Of a stretch of DNA of 64,000 bases, positions 44,699 through 53,983 are shown piece after piece. How positions within the stretch are numbered: position 1 is the stretch's first letter; every line of letters starts with the position of its first letter. Below the pieces are notes generated by a model, which made no database searches, had not been told where the DNA came from, and was given only the letters and a program-made list of their open reading frames with translations. Both the position numbers and the translations under genes were made by a program. The DNA comes from Rhodococcus sp. P-2 (GTDB lineage: Bacteria > Actinomycetota > Actinomycetes > Mycobacteriales > Mycobacteriaceae), in assembly GCF_016598535.1 (NCBI RefSeq), contig NZ_CP066779.1, positions 3,594,053 to 3,658,052 on the forward strand. The letters are read 5' to 3'.

Positions 44699-45796
44699 TC
44701 AGGACGAGATCGGGAGGTCGACCAACTCGGCGAGGCGTGCCCGATGCTGATATGCGGTTCCCAGCGACAACTGATCGCTCTTCGCCCGTTTGAGGTAGAG
44801 GTGCGCCGGATACTCCCACGTCATTCCGATACCACCGTGGAGTTGGACGCATTCCTCGGCGGCATGAACCGCGACGCCGCTGCAGAATGCCTGGGCTACC
44901 GTCGCCGCGATCGCCGCATCGTCGTCGCCGCGTGCATAGGTGTCCGCCGCATAGCGTGCTGCCGCGCCCGAGGAACTGACTTCGAGCCAGAGATCGGCCA
45001 GGCGGTGCTTGATCGCCTGGTACGAACCGATCGCCCGGCCGAACTGCTTGCGCTCCTTCACATACGCGAGAGTCGTTTCAAGGCACCACTGAGCCACAGC
45101 GAACTGTTCGGACGCCAGAAGTGCACTTCCGCAGAGCAACGCTTCCTCAACCGCTTGCGCCGCATTGCCGCCGTCGACCCGGACTGACGGCGACCCCGCG
45201 AACTCGACGTCCGCCAAACGGCGCGTCATGTCCAGGGACAGAACCGGCGTGACGGTAGCGTCGGCGATCCGAACGGTGTGCAGCTCCAGGCCGCTCTCAC
45301 CGGCAACCGGGACAACAAGAACATCGGACTCGGCGACGCCGGCAACCGTGGTGACGCTGCCGACGAGTCCACTCGCCGTCATCTTGACAGTAGGTGTGAA
45401 AGTTCCTGGTGCAGTGGACAACGGGACGACCAGAGCAGCCGTCGACTCCCCAGCGGCCAATTGACCAAGCACCTCGGTCTCGCCGGCCTTCAGCAACGCC
45501 GTCGTCGCCAGCACCGCGCTGGTGAAGAACGGAACGGGCGCGACCACGCGTCCGATCTCCTCCATCACGACCGCCGCCTCACGCGTCGACGCACCTGCCC
45601 CGCCCAGTTCCTCGGGTACCAGCAGTCCCGCCACACCGAGTTCCGACGCCAGCGACTTCCACAGCCCGGTGAAGTCGGCGGACACGTCGTCGTATGCCGT
45701 GACCACGGTGTCGGCGCCGGCACGCTCGGTCAGCAGTCGTCTGACGCTGGCTCGCAGATCTTGTTCGGTCTCGGAGTACAGCAGATCGGCGCTCAT
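44699..45796 (-). CDS. Acyl-CoA dehydrogenase, smaller subunit type
   Basis: A 365-residue FadE-family flavoprotein. The C-terminal VQLHGGIGMTWEYPAHLYLKRA is characteristic. Its start overlaps the stop of the next dehydrogenase (45793-46986), so the two are co-translated. Adjacent unequal FadE genes in actinobacteria often form alpha2beta2 heterotetramers that desaturate branched or sterol-derived acyl-CoAs, with one subunit carrying the catalytic base. That is the likely arrangement here. Confidence 0.9.
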   Translation of the reverse strand: MSADLLYSETEQDLRASVRRLLTERAGADTVVTAYDDVSADFTGLWKSLASELGVAGLLVPEELGGAGASTREAAVVMEEIGRVVAPVPFFTSAVLATTALLKAGETEVLGQLAAGESTAALVVPLSTAPGTFTPTVKMTASGLVGSVTTVAGVAESDVLVVPVAGESGLELHTVRIADATVTPVLSLDMTRRLADVEFAGSPSVRVDGGNAAQAVEEALLCGSALLASEQFAVAQWCLETTLAYVKERKQFGRAIGSYQAIKHRLADLWLEVSSSGAAARYAADTYARGDDDAAIAATVAQAFCSGVAVHAAEECVQLHGGIGMTWEYPAHLYLKRAKSDQLSLGTAYQHRARLAELVDLPISS

Positions 45797-46986
45797 CGGG
45801 GTAGGTCCTTCCAGGCGATGTCCTTGTCGACGCGATGCTCGGGTGGCAACCCGAGTACGCGTTCTGCGATGACGTTGCGCAGGATCTCCGACGTTCCGCC
45901 CTCGATCGAATTGCCCTTGGCTCGCAGGTACCGGTATCCGGGTTCACGCCCGGTGAAGTCGACGGAATCCGGTCGACGCAGTGTCCAGTCGTCGTAACGC
46001 AGACCGGCTTCGCCGTGCAACTCGAGGTCGAAACCCGAAATCTGTTGGGCCAAACCGGCAAAGGCGAGCTTCATTCCCGAGCCTTCGGGGCCGGGCTGGC
46101 CGGCGGCGAGCTGCTGACGCAGTCGCTCCCCGGTCAGACGCGCAACTTCGGATTCGGTCCAGAGCCGCATCAACTCGTCGTGCATTGCCGGATTACGCAA
46201 CTCGGGCTCGTCGCGCCAGGCCTGAGCGACCTTTCCGATCATGCCGCCCTCACGCGGTGCGCCCGAACCGATGGCAACACGCTCGTTGTTCAGGGTGGTT
46301 GTCGCAACCTTCCATCCCTGACCTTCGGCTCCGAGGCGATTGGCGTCCGGAATCCTGACGTCCGTGAGGAATACCTCGTTGAATTCGGCCTCGCCGGTGA
46401 TCTGACGGAGCGGCCGGACGTCGACGCCCGGGTCGGTCATGTCGCAGATGAAGTAGCTCAGACCCGCGTGCTTCGAGCGTGACGGATCGGTCCTGGCCAC
46501 CAGAATCGCCAGCTGCGCGTTCTGCGCACCCGACGTCCACACCTTCTGCCCGTTGACTATCCAGTCGTCGCCGTCGCGGACGGCACGGGTAGCGACGGCC
46601 GCGAGGTCCGAACCTGCACCCGGTTCACTGAACAGCTGGCAGTAGACCGTCTCCGCAGTCCACAACGGGCGCAGGAACTTCTGCTTCTGCTCCTCGGTAC
46701 CGAAGGCAGCGATGGTCGGTGCCGCCATGCCCAGTCCGATCCCGTTCTTGCCGGTGGCCGGGCCGGGTGCACCGGCAGCCTCCAGCTGAGCGTTCACCTG
46801 CCGCTGAAAGCTCTGCGGTACACCGAGTCCCCCATGACCTTCGGGGAAATGAACCCACGCCAGTCCGGCGTCGAATCGTGCGCCCAGGAAATCCGATACC
46901 GACACACTGTTCGGATCGTTCTCCGCGAGAAGCGTGTTCACCTTCTCGGTGAGATCACGCGATACTGCCTCTTCGTCGAAAGCCAT
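45793..46986 (-). CDS. Acyl-CoA dehydrogenase, larger subunit type
   Basis: A 397-residue FadE-family protein. QLFSEPGAGSDLAAVATRA and DGDDWIVNGQKVWTSGAQNA are FAD/substrate landmarks, and AKGNSIEGGTSEILRNVIAERVLGLP is the C-terminal signature. The start at 46986 has AAGGA at good spacing; an ATG at 46992 is too close to it. It probably pairs with the following 365-residue subunit (overlap of 4 bp). Confidence 0.9.
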   Translation of the reverse strand: MAFDEEAVSRDLTEKVNTLLAENDPNSVSVSDFLGARFDAGLAWVHFPEGHGGLGVPQSFQRQVNAQLEAAGAPGPATGKNGIGLGMAAPTIAAFGTEEQKQKFLRPLWTAETVYCQLFSEPGAGSDLAAVATRAVRDGDDWIVNGQKVWTSGAQNAQLAILVARTDPSRSKHAGLSYFICDMTDPGVDVRPLRQITGEAEFNEVFLTDVRIPDANRLGAEGQGWKVATTTLNNERVAIGSGAPREGGMIGKVAQAWRDEPELRNPAMHDELMRLWTESEVARLTGERLRQQLAAGQPGPEGSGMKLAFAGLAQQISGFDLELHGEAGLRYDDWTLRRPDSVDFTGREPGYRYLRAKGNSIEGGTSEILRNVIAERVLGLPPEHRVDKDIAWKDLPR

Positions 46987-47020
46987 GCCCATTCCTTCGG
47001 TTCGAGCGGTGAGCGGACGG

Positions 47021-47779
47021 TCAGTCCTTGGGTCCACCGGCGACGTAGACGACCTGACCGGAAACGAAGCCCGCGCCTTCACTGACGAAGAACGACGCGG
47101 TGTGCGCGATATCCTCGGGCTGACCGACGCGGTTGACCGGAATCTGCGAAGCGGCAGCGGTCTTGAAGTCCTCGAAGCCGACTCCCATGCGCTCGGCCGT
47201 TGCGGCGGTCATCTCGGTTTCGATGAATCCGGGTGCAATAGCGTTGGCGGTGACGCCGAACTTTCCCAGCTCGAAGGCCAATGTCTTGGTGAATCCCTGC
47301 ATTCCGGCCTTCGCTGCGGAGTAGTTGACCTGTCCACGATTACCGAGAGCCGACGTGCTCGAGAGGTTCACGATGCGGCCGAACTTGGCTTCCACCATGT
47401 ACTTCTGCACCGCACGCGACATGAGGAATGCTCCGCGCAGGTGGACGTTCATCACCGAATCCCACTCGGCAACGCTCATCTTGAACAGAAGGTTGTCGCG
47501 AGTGATTCCGGCATTGTTGATCAGCACGGTAGGTGCACCGAGTTCGGCGGCAACACGATCCACCGCTGCAGCGACCGAAGCCTCGTCGGAGACGTCAGCG
47601 CCGACGGCCAAGCCCTGGCCACCTGCAGCCTTGATCGCGTCGACGGTTCCAGCACACGCTGCTTCGTCGAGGTCGAGCACGGCGACGGCAAAACCGTCTT
47701 CCGACAGTCGCTTCGCCACGGCCGCACCGATTCCGCGTGCTGCACCCGTGACAATTGCGGTTCTACGTTCCTGGCTCAC
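47021..47779 (-). CDS. SDR, FabG-like (3-oxoacyl or hydroxyacyl-CoA dehydrogenase)
   Basis: A 252-residue SDR. TGAARGIG, NNAGITRDNLLFKM, SSTSALGNRGQVNYSAAKAG (catalytic Ser-Tyr-Lys) and VNAIAPGFIETEMTA match the FabG pattern. The GTG start at 47779 has GGAGG upstream and is preferred to the ATG at 47812. In an acyl-CoA operon it probably oxidises a 3-hydroxyacyl-CoA. Confidence 0.9.
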   Translation of the reverse strand: MSQERRTAIVTGAARGIGAAVAKRLSEDGFAVAVLDLDEAACAGTVDAIKAAGGQGLAVGADVSDEASVAAAVDRVAAELGAPTVLINNAGITRDNLLFKMSVAEWDSVMNVHLRGAFLMSRAVQKYMVEAKFGRIVNLSSTSALGNRGQVNYSAAKAGMQGFTKTLAFELGKFGVTANAIAPGFIETEMTAATAERMGVGFEDFKTAAASQIPVNRVGQPEDIAHTASFFVSEGAGFVSGQVVYVAGGPKD

Positions 47780-47824
47780 TGGCCCTCCATACTTTCGTGA
47801 TTCGACGGACACCGGACGATCTCG

Positions 47825-48859
47825 TCAGATCCCGGCCTGATCTGCAATTTCCCTGGCTTTGGCGACCAAGGCGTCAATACGTTCCACGGTGGGAGTTCCG
47901 CTCTCGGCGGCATTCTGCGGTTCGTCGCGAGCGCGACGCATCACGCCCTCGGCGATCACGGCAATCTTCCACAGCCCCAAGGTGTGCCAGAACTTCAGCG
48001 CAGCCGGATCCCGTCCGGTGGCCTCGAGATAGATCCGGGAGATCTCCTCTCGCGAGGGGAATCCGGGGAGCGCCGACGCCGGAAAATCGCCGCCGGTGTC
48101 CTCCCCAGCCGCCGGCCAGTACGCCAACAAGCTTCCGACGTCCGCCAACGGATCACCGAGTGTGCACAGTTCCCAGTCGAGGGCCGCGACAACTTCGCCG
48201 TTGCTCGCCGAGGTGATCACATTGCGTAGGTGAAAGTCGCCGTGCACCAACGTGGTTTCAGTGTGATCCGGCTGGGCCGCAATGAGTCGTCGGGTGAGAT
48301 CGTCCAGATCAGGGCATTCCCGCGTCTTCGACTGTTCCCACTGACCACCCCACCGCTTCAGCTGCCGCGCGGCGTAGGGCTTGTGACTTGCCAAGTCGTC
48401 GAGACCTGCCTGCTTCAGATCCACGGCGTGAATCTTCGCGAGCGTCTGAGCCAGCGAGATTCCGATTGCCCTGCGACGCTCTTCCGACAACGCCTCGGCA
48501 AGAGGCATCCGGTCGACGACTTCGCCGTCCACGAATTCCATGAGAAGCAGCGGAACTTCGGTGACGGACGGATCCTCGGTCAACCCGAATACTCGCGGCG
48601 AAGGCACGTCGGTGGATTCGAGAGCGCTCAGGATGCGAGCCTCACGCGCCACGTCGTGAGCCGAGGCGAGAAGGTGACCGAGCGGTGGGCGTCGTAGAAC
48701 CCAACGGTTACCGTCCTGATCACGAACCAGGTACGTGAGGTTGGACTGCCCCAAACCGATTCGATCGAAGGACAGCGGCCCGGTGAAGTCGATCCCCAGG
48801 CCTGTAATCCACCCGGTAACCGCCTCGGTATCGAGTCCCACTACTCCGACGCTAGCCAC
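47825..48859 (-). CDS. APH-fold kinase of the ACAD10/11-LvaA type (putative 4-hydroxyacyl-CoA kinase)
   Basis: A 344-residue kinase. GLGQSNLTYLVRDQDGNRWVLRRPP carries the ATP-binding region, LVHGDFHLRNVI the catalytic loop, and ALDWELCTLGDPLADVGSLLAYW the DWE-type metal segment. This last motif is characteristic of the kinase half of human ACAD10/ACAD11 and of LvaA from Pseudomonas putida, which phosphorylates 4-hydroxyacyl-CoA. The gene overlaps an SDR and is followed by FadE genes. It is separated only by the SDR gene from an ACAD11-type dehydrogenase (49636-50856), so a joint removal of the 4-hydroxyl group is likely. The GTG start at 48859 is uncertain. Confidence 0.85.
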   Translation of the reverse strand: MASVGVVGLDTEAVTGWITGLGIDFTGPLSFDRIGLGQSNLTYLVRDQDGNRWVLRRPPLGHLLASAHDVAREARILSALESTDVPSPRVFGLTEDPSVTEVPLLLMEFVDGEVVDRMPLAEALSEERRRAIGISLAQTLAKIHAVDLKQAGLDDLASHKPYAARQLKRWGGQWEQSKTRECPDLDDLTRRLIAAQPDHTETTLVHGDFHLRNVITSASNGEVVAALDWELCTLGDPLADVGSLLAYWPAAGEDTGGDFPASALPGFPSREEISRIYLEATGRDPAALKFWHTLGLWKIAVIAEGVMRRARDEPQNAAESGTPTVERIDALVAKAREIADQAGI

Positions 48860-49634
48860 CGACGGACGCTCCCTGCCGGAACGGGAGTGCGTCACCCAAC
48901 AACTGGCCACCGTCGATGGTCATGATCTCGCCGGTGATCCACTGGGCTGCATCCGAAACCAGGAAGGCGATGGCCGCGGCCACGTCCTCGGGTTCACCGA
49001 TGCGTCCGAGAGCGGTCGACGCGGACACCTCTTCTTCATGTTCTTTCCACAGAGCTTCGGCGAGTTTGGTTCTCACTACTCCCGGAGCAACGGCGTTGAC
49101 ACGAATCTTCGGTGACAACTCGAGCGCCAACTGCTTGGTGATGTGGATCAGAGCAGCCTTCGACGCGTTGTACGTACCGATCCCGGCCTCGAACGCCATG
49201 CCGCCGATCGAGGCGGTGTTGACCACGGAACCACCGTGCTCGCCCATCCAGGCCCGCGCTGCCAGGCCGGTCCACAGGACTGGAGCCCACACGTTGACGT
49301 CGAAGGTCTTGGCGAAGCGCGAGTGATCCTGGTTGATGATCGGCCCGAACGACGGGTTGGTGCCCGCGTTGTTCACCAAGATGTCGAGACTGCCGAAACG
49401 CTCGATCGTCTGCTCGACGCACGTGCGTGCAGCATCCTCGTCCGTCGCGTGAGCGCCGACGCCGATCGCGTTGCCGTTCACCTGTGCGGCAGCCGCATCT
49501 GCGGATTCCTGTGAGCGCGAAGTCAGTACGACGTTTCCGCCCGCCGCCGCAATCGCCTGCGCGGTCGCGAGGCCGATGCCCCGCGATGCGCCGGTGACGA
49601 TTGCCGTCTTACCTGTGAGATCCAGTCCTGCCAT
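48852..49634 (-). CDS. SDR family oxidoreductase
   Basis: A 260-residue SDR with TGASRGIG, NNAGTNPSFGPI, TASIGGMAFEAGIGTYNASKAA (catalytic Ser-Tyr-Lys) and a C-terminal GEIMTIDGGQLL. It sits between the ACAD11-type dehydrogenase (its stop is 1 bp from this start) and the kinase gene, in one operon. A role in oxidising the rearranged 3-hydroxyacyl-CoA is plausible (LvaD analogue). The frame upstream of 49634 is a shadow. Confidence 0.9.
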   Translation of the reverse strand: MAGLDLTGKTAIVTGASRGIGLATAQAIAAAGGNVVLTSRSQESADAAAAQVNGNAIGVGAHATDEDAARTCVEQTIERFGSLDILVNNAGTNPSFGPIINQDHSRFAKTFDVNVWAPVLWTGLAARAWMGEHGGSVVNTASIGGMAFEAGIGTYNASKAALIHITKQLALELSPKIRVNAVAPGVVRTKLAEALWKEHEEEVSASTALGRIGEPEDVAAAIAFLVSDAAQWITGEIMTIDGGQLLGDALPFRQGASVGG

Positions 49635-49635
49635 G

Positions 49636-50856
49636 TCAGTTCGCCTTGACTTCGCGGTACTTGCGCAGTTCCTGCTTGGCGATGGCGCGCTTGTGCACCT
49701 CGTCCGGGCCGTCGGCCAGGCGAAGGGTGCGCATGTGGGCGTAAGCCATCGCGAGCGGGAAGTCGTCCGTGACGCCGCCGCCGCCGTGAACCTGGATGGC
49801 GCGGTCGATGATCTTGAGCGCGATGTTCGGCGCCGCAACCTTGATGGCTGCGATCTCGGTGCGCGCTTCCTTGTTGCCCACCGTGTCCATCATGTGAGCG
49901 GCCTTGAGCGTGAGGAGTCGAACCATCTCGATGTCGATACGAGCCTCGGCGATCCAGTCCTGGATATTCGCGTTGTCACTGACGGGCTTTCCGAAGGTGA
50001 TGCGGGTGGATGCGCGCTTGCACATCAGTTCCAGTGCGCGCTCGGCCATTCCGATTGCACGCATGCAGTGGTGGATGCGGCCGGGTCCGAGGCGAGCCTG
50101 GCTGATCGCGAATCCTTCGCCCTCGCCGGCAAGAATGTCCTTGGCCGGGACACGCACGTCCTCGAAGGTGATCTCGCCGTGTCCTTCACGGTCCTGGTAG
50201 CCGAAGACCGGCAAGTTGCGCAGGATCGTGACGCCGGGAGCATCGATCGGAACGACCATCATCGACTGCTGACGGTGGGTGGCGGCATTGAAGTCGGTCT
50301 TGCCCATGACGATCAGAACCTTGCAGTTCTGATGCAAAGCGTTGGAAGCGAACCACTTACGGCCGTTCAGTACGTACTCGTCGCCGTCACGGTCCATACG
50401 AAGCTGGATGTTGGTGGCGTCGGAACTGGCAACCTCGGGCTCGGTCATCGCGAAGGCAGAACGGATTTCGCCTTCGAGAAGCGGCTTGAGGTACTTCTCC
50501 TTGTGCTCGTCGGTGCCGAAGAGCGTGAGCACCTCCATGTTTCCCGTGTCCGGAGCGGCGCAGTTGGTGGCTTCGGAAGCCAGGTGGCTGCGGCCCATGA
50601 TCTCCGCGAGCGGTGCGTATTCCAGGTTGGTCAGGCCGGGGCCCCACTCGGGATGCGGGTGAAAGAGGTTCCACAGCCCGCGCGCCTTGGCTTCCTTCTT
50701 CAAGTCGTCGATGATCGGCGGCTGGAAGTGCGGGTTACCGGACTCACGCATCTGCTCTTCGTAGACCGCTTCGGCCGGATAAACGTGCTTGTCCATGAAA
50801 TCGAGCAGTTCGGCCTGGTACTTCTTGGTGCGATCCGAGAACTCAAACACTGACAT
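49636..50856 (-). CDS. ACAD11-type acyl-CoA dehydrogenase
   Basis: A 406-residue acyl-CoA dehydrogenase. [74 protein letters not shown] and [20 protein letters not shown] match the dehydrogenase half of ACAD10/ACAD11 and LvaC more closely than standard FadE proteins. In those systems the enzyme acts on the 4-phospho-acyl-CoA made by an APH-fold kinase. The APH-fold kinase gene is two genes downstream. The start is at 50856, after AGGAG. Confidence 0.9.
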   Translation of the reverse strand: MSVFEFSDRTKKYQAELLDFMDKHVYPAEAVYEEQMRESGNPHFQPPIIDDLKKEAKARGLWNLFHPHPEWGPGLTNLEYAPLAEIMGRSHLASEATNCAAPDTGNMEVLTLFGTDEHKEKYLKPLLEGEIRSAFAMTEPEVASSDATNIQLRMDRDGDEYVLNGRKWFASNALHQNCKVLIVMGKTDFNAATHRQQSMMVVPIDAPGVTILRNLPVFGYQDREGHGEITFEDVRVPAKDILAGEGEGFAISQARLGPGRIHHCMRAIGMAERALELMCKRASTRITFGKPVSDNANIQDWIAEARIDIEMVRLLTLKAAHMMDTVGNKEARTEIAAIKVAAPNIALKIIDRAIQVHGGGGVTDDFPLAMAYAHMRTLRLADGPDEVHKRAIAKQELRKYREVKAN

Positions 50857-51646
50857 GTGAACTCCTGACAGAGAGGGAAGGAAAATTGGGGGCTCGATGT
50901 TCGAGATGGCTGTTGACGCCTTCGACGACATCCGGGCCGTGAAATGCATTCAGCATCAGCGATTCCGCACGCCTGGCGGAATCGGTGAAGGTCGAGTGCG
51001 CGTCGGCACTCATCTGAGACTTGATGACGGAGAGGGACGTCGGCGAGCAGTTGGCCGCGATGTCCTCGGCGTAAGCAATCGCCGCATCCAGAGCGTCACC
51101 GCCGGTGACCAGGTGGTCGATCAAACCGATGCGGTACGCCTCGTCGGCATCCACCATCCGGCTTGAAAGCAGCAGATCGACTGCTCGACTGTGACCGACC
51201 AATCGGGGCAACATCCAGGAGATGCCGTACTCCGCAATGAGGCCTCGACGCGCGAACGCGGTAGTGAATCGTGCTGCACTCGAACCGAAACGAACGTCGC
51301 AGTACAGAGCCTCGACCATTCCGAGGCCTGCGGCGACGCCGTTGACGGCAGCGATCAGCGGCTTGCGGATGGTGGTCGGGAAATCACGGTCTCGCGGTCG
51401 GACCAGATCACTTTCGGAAACGCCGCCGACGTTCTTCAGATTGCCGAGGTCAGCCCCCGAGCAGAATCCGCGGCCCGAGCCGGTGACTACAATTGCTCGG
51501 ACACCGGGATCTTCGTCTGCTGCGGCCAAAAGGTCGTAGTACTGATCTTCGAGCTCGTTGGTCCACGCGTTGAGAACGCGGGGCCGATTGAATGTCAGAA
51601 CCAGCACCGCGCCTCTCTGCTCGGAGAGGACGAGTTCCTCGGTCAT
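50843..51646 (-). CDS. Enoyl-CoA hydratase/isomerase (crotonase) family protein
   Basis: A 267-residue crotonase. [13 protein letters not shown] is the oxyanion segment and [21 protein letters not shown] the second conserved region; catalytic acids vary, so hydratase or isomerase activity is open. Its ATG overlaps the SDR stop upstream (ATGA), and its end overlaps the ACAD11-type start by 14 bp. Confidence 0.9.
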   Translation of the reverse strand: MTEELVLSEQRGAVLVLTFNRPRVLNAWTNELEDQYYDLLAAADEDPGVRAIVVTGSGRGFCSGADLGNLKNVGGVSESDLVRPRDRDFPTTIRKPLIAAVNGVAAGLGMVEALYCDVRFGSSAARFTTAFARRGLIAEYGISWMLPRLVGHSRAVDLLLSSRMVDADEAYRIGLIDHLVTGGDALDAAIAYAEDIAANCSPTSLSVIKSQMSADAHSTFTDSARRAESLMLNAFHGPDVVEGVNSHLEHRAPNFPSLSVRSSHVSV

Positions 51647-52464
51647 CGCGTTCCCGCGAGCAGCGACGCCTGGTACCGACGCATCCCGCGCAGCCAACGG
51701 TCGTAGTCGGCGCCCTTCTGCCGGTACATGTCCAGCACGTTCTTGTGCGGAAGGATGAGGAATTCCTCGGCATCTACTGCGGCCAGAACGATTTCGGCGC
51801 ATTCAGCCGGCTCGAGAACGTTGCCGGCGGCAAGCACGGCTCCGGTTGCGGCCTTGCCGACCGGATCGCCGGAATTCTCGCCTTCGTAGAGAAGCTTGGT
51901 GTTGACGCCCATCGGACACAGGCAACTGACGCGAACGCCCTGATCTCCGTAGGTGATCGAGAGCCACTCCGCAAATGCGACCGCGGCATGTTTGGTCACC
52001 GAGTACGCGGCCGAGCCGACCTGGCTGAGCAAGCCGGCCGCAGAGGCGGTGCTGATGAAGTAGCCCTCCCCGCGCTCGGTCCAACCGGGGACGAGGAGCC
52101 TGGCAGCGCGAATGTGAGCGCGAACGTTGACGTCGATCGTCGTGTCCCAGACGTCCTCGCTGATGTCGAGGCCCATGCCTCCGGTGACGCCGGCATTGGC
52201 GAAGTAGAGGTCGACCGGGCCGAATTCCTTCTCCGCCTGCGCGATCAAGCCTGCAATGACCGTCTCGTCGGAGACGTCGCCACCCGCGGACACGGCCGCT
52301 CCGGGATGCTCCTCGTTGATCGCCTCGGCTACCGCTGACGCCGCCGCTCCGTCGAGGTCGGCCACTACGACGCGAGCGCCCTCGGCAGCCAGTCGCTCGG
52401 CCAGCGCACCGCCGATCCCCCCGCCGCCACCGGTGACAATTGCTACCTTCTGGGCAACCTTCAT
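51643..52464 (-). CDS. SDR family oxidoreductase (first gene of the minus-strand operon)
   Basis: A 273-residue SDR. TGGGGGIG at about residues 11-18, a variant NAG (YFANAGVTGG) and SAAYSVTKHA with the catalytic Tyr and Lys are present. It is the first gene of a nine-gene minus-strand operon, immediately downstream of the divergent region carrying the conserved TetR-type operator. It probably oxidises a hydroxyl group of the substrate early in the pathway. Confidence 0.9.
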   Translation of the reverse strand: MKVAQKVAIVTGGGGGIGGALAERLAAEGARVVVADLDGAAASAVAEAINEEHPGAAVSAGGDVSDETVIAGLIAQAEKEFGPVDLYFANAGVTGGMGLDISEDVWDTTIDVNVRAHIRAARLLVPGWTERGEGYFISTASAAGLLSQVGSAAYSVTKHAAVAFAEWLSITYGDQGVRVSCLCPMGVNTKLLYEGENSGDPVGKAATGAVLAAGNVLEPAECAEIVLAAVDAEEFLILPHKNVLDMYRQKGADYDRWLRGMRRYQASLLAGTR

Positions 52465-52531
52465 GAGCGATTCCTCTCGCTTGCGTCATACCTACGCGCT
52501 GACAGTGATCCACGTCTCCCCTCATGTATAG

Positions 52532-52553
52532 TTGAATCCGGCGTCAGTTTCAA
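52532..52553. promoter_or_regulatory. TetR-type operator, site A (SDR operon / MaoC divergent region)
   Basis: TTGAATCCGGCGTCAGTTTC (then AA) is the best copy of a motif found four times at 52-59 kb. With the flanking G and C (52531-52554) the outer bases GTTGAA and TTCAAC also form a 6-bp inverted repeat. It lies 68 bp before the SDR start on one side and 70 bp before the MaoC gene on the other, and so can control both. Confidence 0.7.
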
Positions 52554-52622
52554 CCGTCGAATCGTGACGGTCACCCGAACGGCCCGTTCCGTCCTCCTGA
52601 ACTGCGAGTAAAGGGATCAACG

Positions 52623-53099
52623 ATGACTGAAAACCAATTGCCCGTCCGCCCGTCCACCTTCGCCGAGCTCGAGAAGCTCATCGGCCAGGAACTTGGCCCG
52701 ACGGAGTGGTACGACATCACCCAGGAGCGCATCAACGCGTTCGCCGAAGCCACAAACGATCATCAGTGGATTCACGTCGACCCGGAACGAGCCGCATCGA
52801 GCCCGCTCGGCAGCACCATCGCGCACGGACTCTTCAGCCTCTCGCTGGGCCCCCAGTTCTCCTACCAACTCATCCACTTCGACGGCTTCGCCCACAGCCT
52901 CAATTACGGCTACGACAAGGTTCGCTTCCCCGCTCCCGTTCCTGTGGGATCCCGGGTCCGCATGCGCGCAACCGTCGTGTCCGCAGAGCAGTTGCCCGGC
53001 GGAATCCAAGTGAAGATGAGCCAGGTGGTCGAGCGCGAAGGTTCCGACAAGCCCGTGGTCGTCGCCGAATCCGTCGCTCGCGTCGTCGAGAAGAGCTGA
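52623..53099 (+). CDS. MaoC family enoyl-CoA dehydratase
   Basis: A 158-residue hotdog protein. NDHQWIHVDPERA (catalytic Asp-His) and GSTIAHGLFSLSL are the MaoC/R-hydratase signature. It hydrates enoyl-CoA (usually to the R-3-hydroxy form). It is transcribed away from the nine-gene operon through the shared operator region. Confidence 0.92.
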   Translation: MTENQLPVRPSTFAELEKLIGQELGPTEWYDITQERINAFAEATNDHQWIHVDPERAASSPLGSTIAHGLFSLSLGPQFSYQLIHFDGFAHSLNYGYDKVRFPAPVPVGSRVRMRATVVSAEQLPGGIQVKMSQVVEREGSDKPVVVAESVARVVEKS

Positions 53100-53127
53100 A
53101 TCGAGAAGGGCTGAACCTGCATACCCC

Positions 53128-53159
53128 GGCCGCTCCGAGCCTCCCGGCCCGGGGCGGCC
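53128..53159. terminator. Hairpin between MaoC and TetR genes
   Basis: A 10-bp stem with one wobble pair (GGCCGCTCCG with CGGGGCGGCC) and a 12-base loop. It lies between the convergent MaoC and TetR genes. There is no T-run, so it is only a candidate. Confidence 0.5.
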
Positions 53160-53164
53160 CCTCG

Positions 53165-53878
53165 TCAGAGACGGTCAGGAAATTTGAGAGCGTTCGCCCA
53201 CAGATCGGTCACCGTGGCGACAATCTGATCGAACTCCGGCGAACGCCCGTCCACCTCACCCTCACGGAGGGTGAACAGACTGTAGGCGAGTCGACTCACC
53301 ATGCCGGACAGAGCAATCGACGCCGTCATCGGATCCAGCGTCGTGTCCGCGATGCCGCGGGACTGCAGATCTGCAATCCCGCGGGCATTACGGCGTATGA
53401 ACGCATTGGCACGTTCGCTGCGGAACTTCCGGAACTCCGGGTCGATGTGAGCGACCTGCTCCATGAGCCCCATCAACTTCGCATTGCGTTGGTACGCGGC
53501 CAGATACGCTCGATTGCTCGCCTCCAGCACGGCGTACGGATCGTCCGCGCCCGCAACGCGTCCCATGCCCGGATGCATCATGTCGTCTCGCGCGACCTCG
53601 AGGACGGCGGCGAACACCTCTTCCTTGTTCGCGAAGTACGTATAGAACGATCCCGTAGCGCAGCCGGCTTCTTTGGCGATGTCGATCAGACGGGCATCGA
53701 GATAGCCACTACGCTCGAAAACCTTACGGGCAGCGGCAACTAATGCCGCACGCGTGCGGGTACCCCGCTCGGTGGTCGGTCGATCACGGAGCAGCGCTGG
53801 CGGAGCCACCGGTAAGGCGGCAATTCGCGATTCGTCGTCGAGCACGGTGCGCTCCTCATCCTTCCGAGTCAACATCAT
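53165..53878 (-). CDS. TetR family regulator of the acyl-CoA region (TetR1)
   Basis: About 237 residues. The HTH is RTRAALVAAARKVFERSGYLDARLIDIAKEAGCATGSFYTYFANKEEVFAAVLEVARDDMMHPGM (about residues 45-105), followed by a helical ligand domain. It is a clear paralogue of the TetR at 56615-57289. The double ATG at 53878/53875 is chosen; a longer frame upstream is a shadow. It is divergent from FadD across operator site B. It probably represses the surrounding lipid genes and is relieved by an acyl-CoA. Confidence 0.86.
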   Translation of the reverse strand: MMLTRKDEERTVLDDESRIAALPVAPPALLRDRPTTERGTRTRAALVAAARKVFERSGYLDARLIDIAKEAGCATGSFYTYFANKEEVFAAVLEVARDDMMHPGMGRVAGADDPYAVLEASNRAYLAAYQRNAKLMGLMEQVAHIDPEFRKFRSERANAFIRRNARGIADLQSRGIADTTLDPMTASIALSGMVSRLAYSLFTLREGEVDGRSPEFDQIVATVTDLWANALKFPDRL

Positions 53879-53900
53879 TTTCGGGACAATCCCAGCAGAC

Positions 53901-53922
53901 TCGATGTTGACGCCGGATTCAA
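53901..53922. promoter_or_regulatory. TetR-type operator, site B (TetR1/FadD divergent region)
   Basis: TCGATGTTGACGCCGGATTC (then AA) is the reverse complement of the site A motif (TTGAATCCGGCGTCA core identical). It is the only such motif between the divergent TetR1 and FadD genes. Confidence 0.65.
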
Positions 53923-53983
53923 GTGTACGCTCTGGTGAGACCCAGGACACACAATCGGTCGATTCCTCCCGAAAGGCAGAACC

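Noticed and set aside
49471-50853. A 460-codon open frame on the plus strand
   Set aside because: It lies entirely opposite the ACAD11-type dehydrogenase and SDR genes, has low-complexity composition typical of high-GC antisense frames and no recognisable motif.
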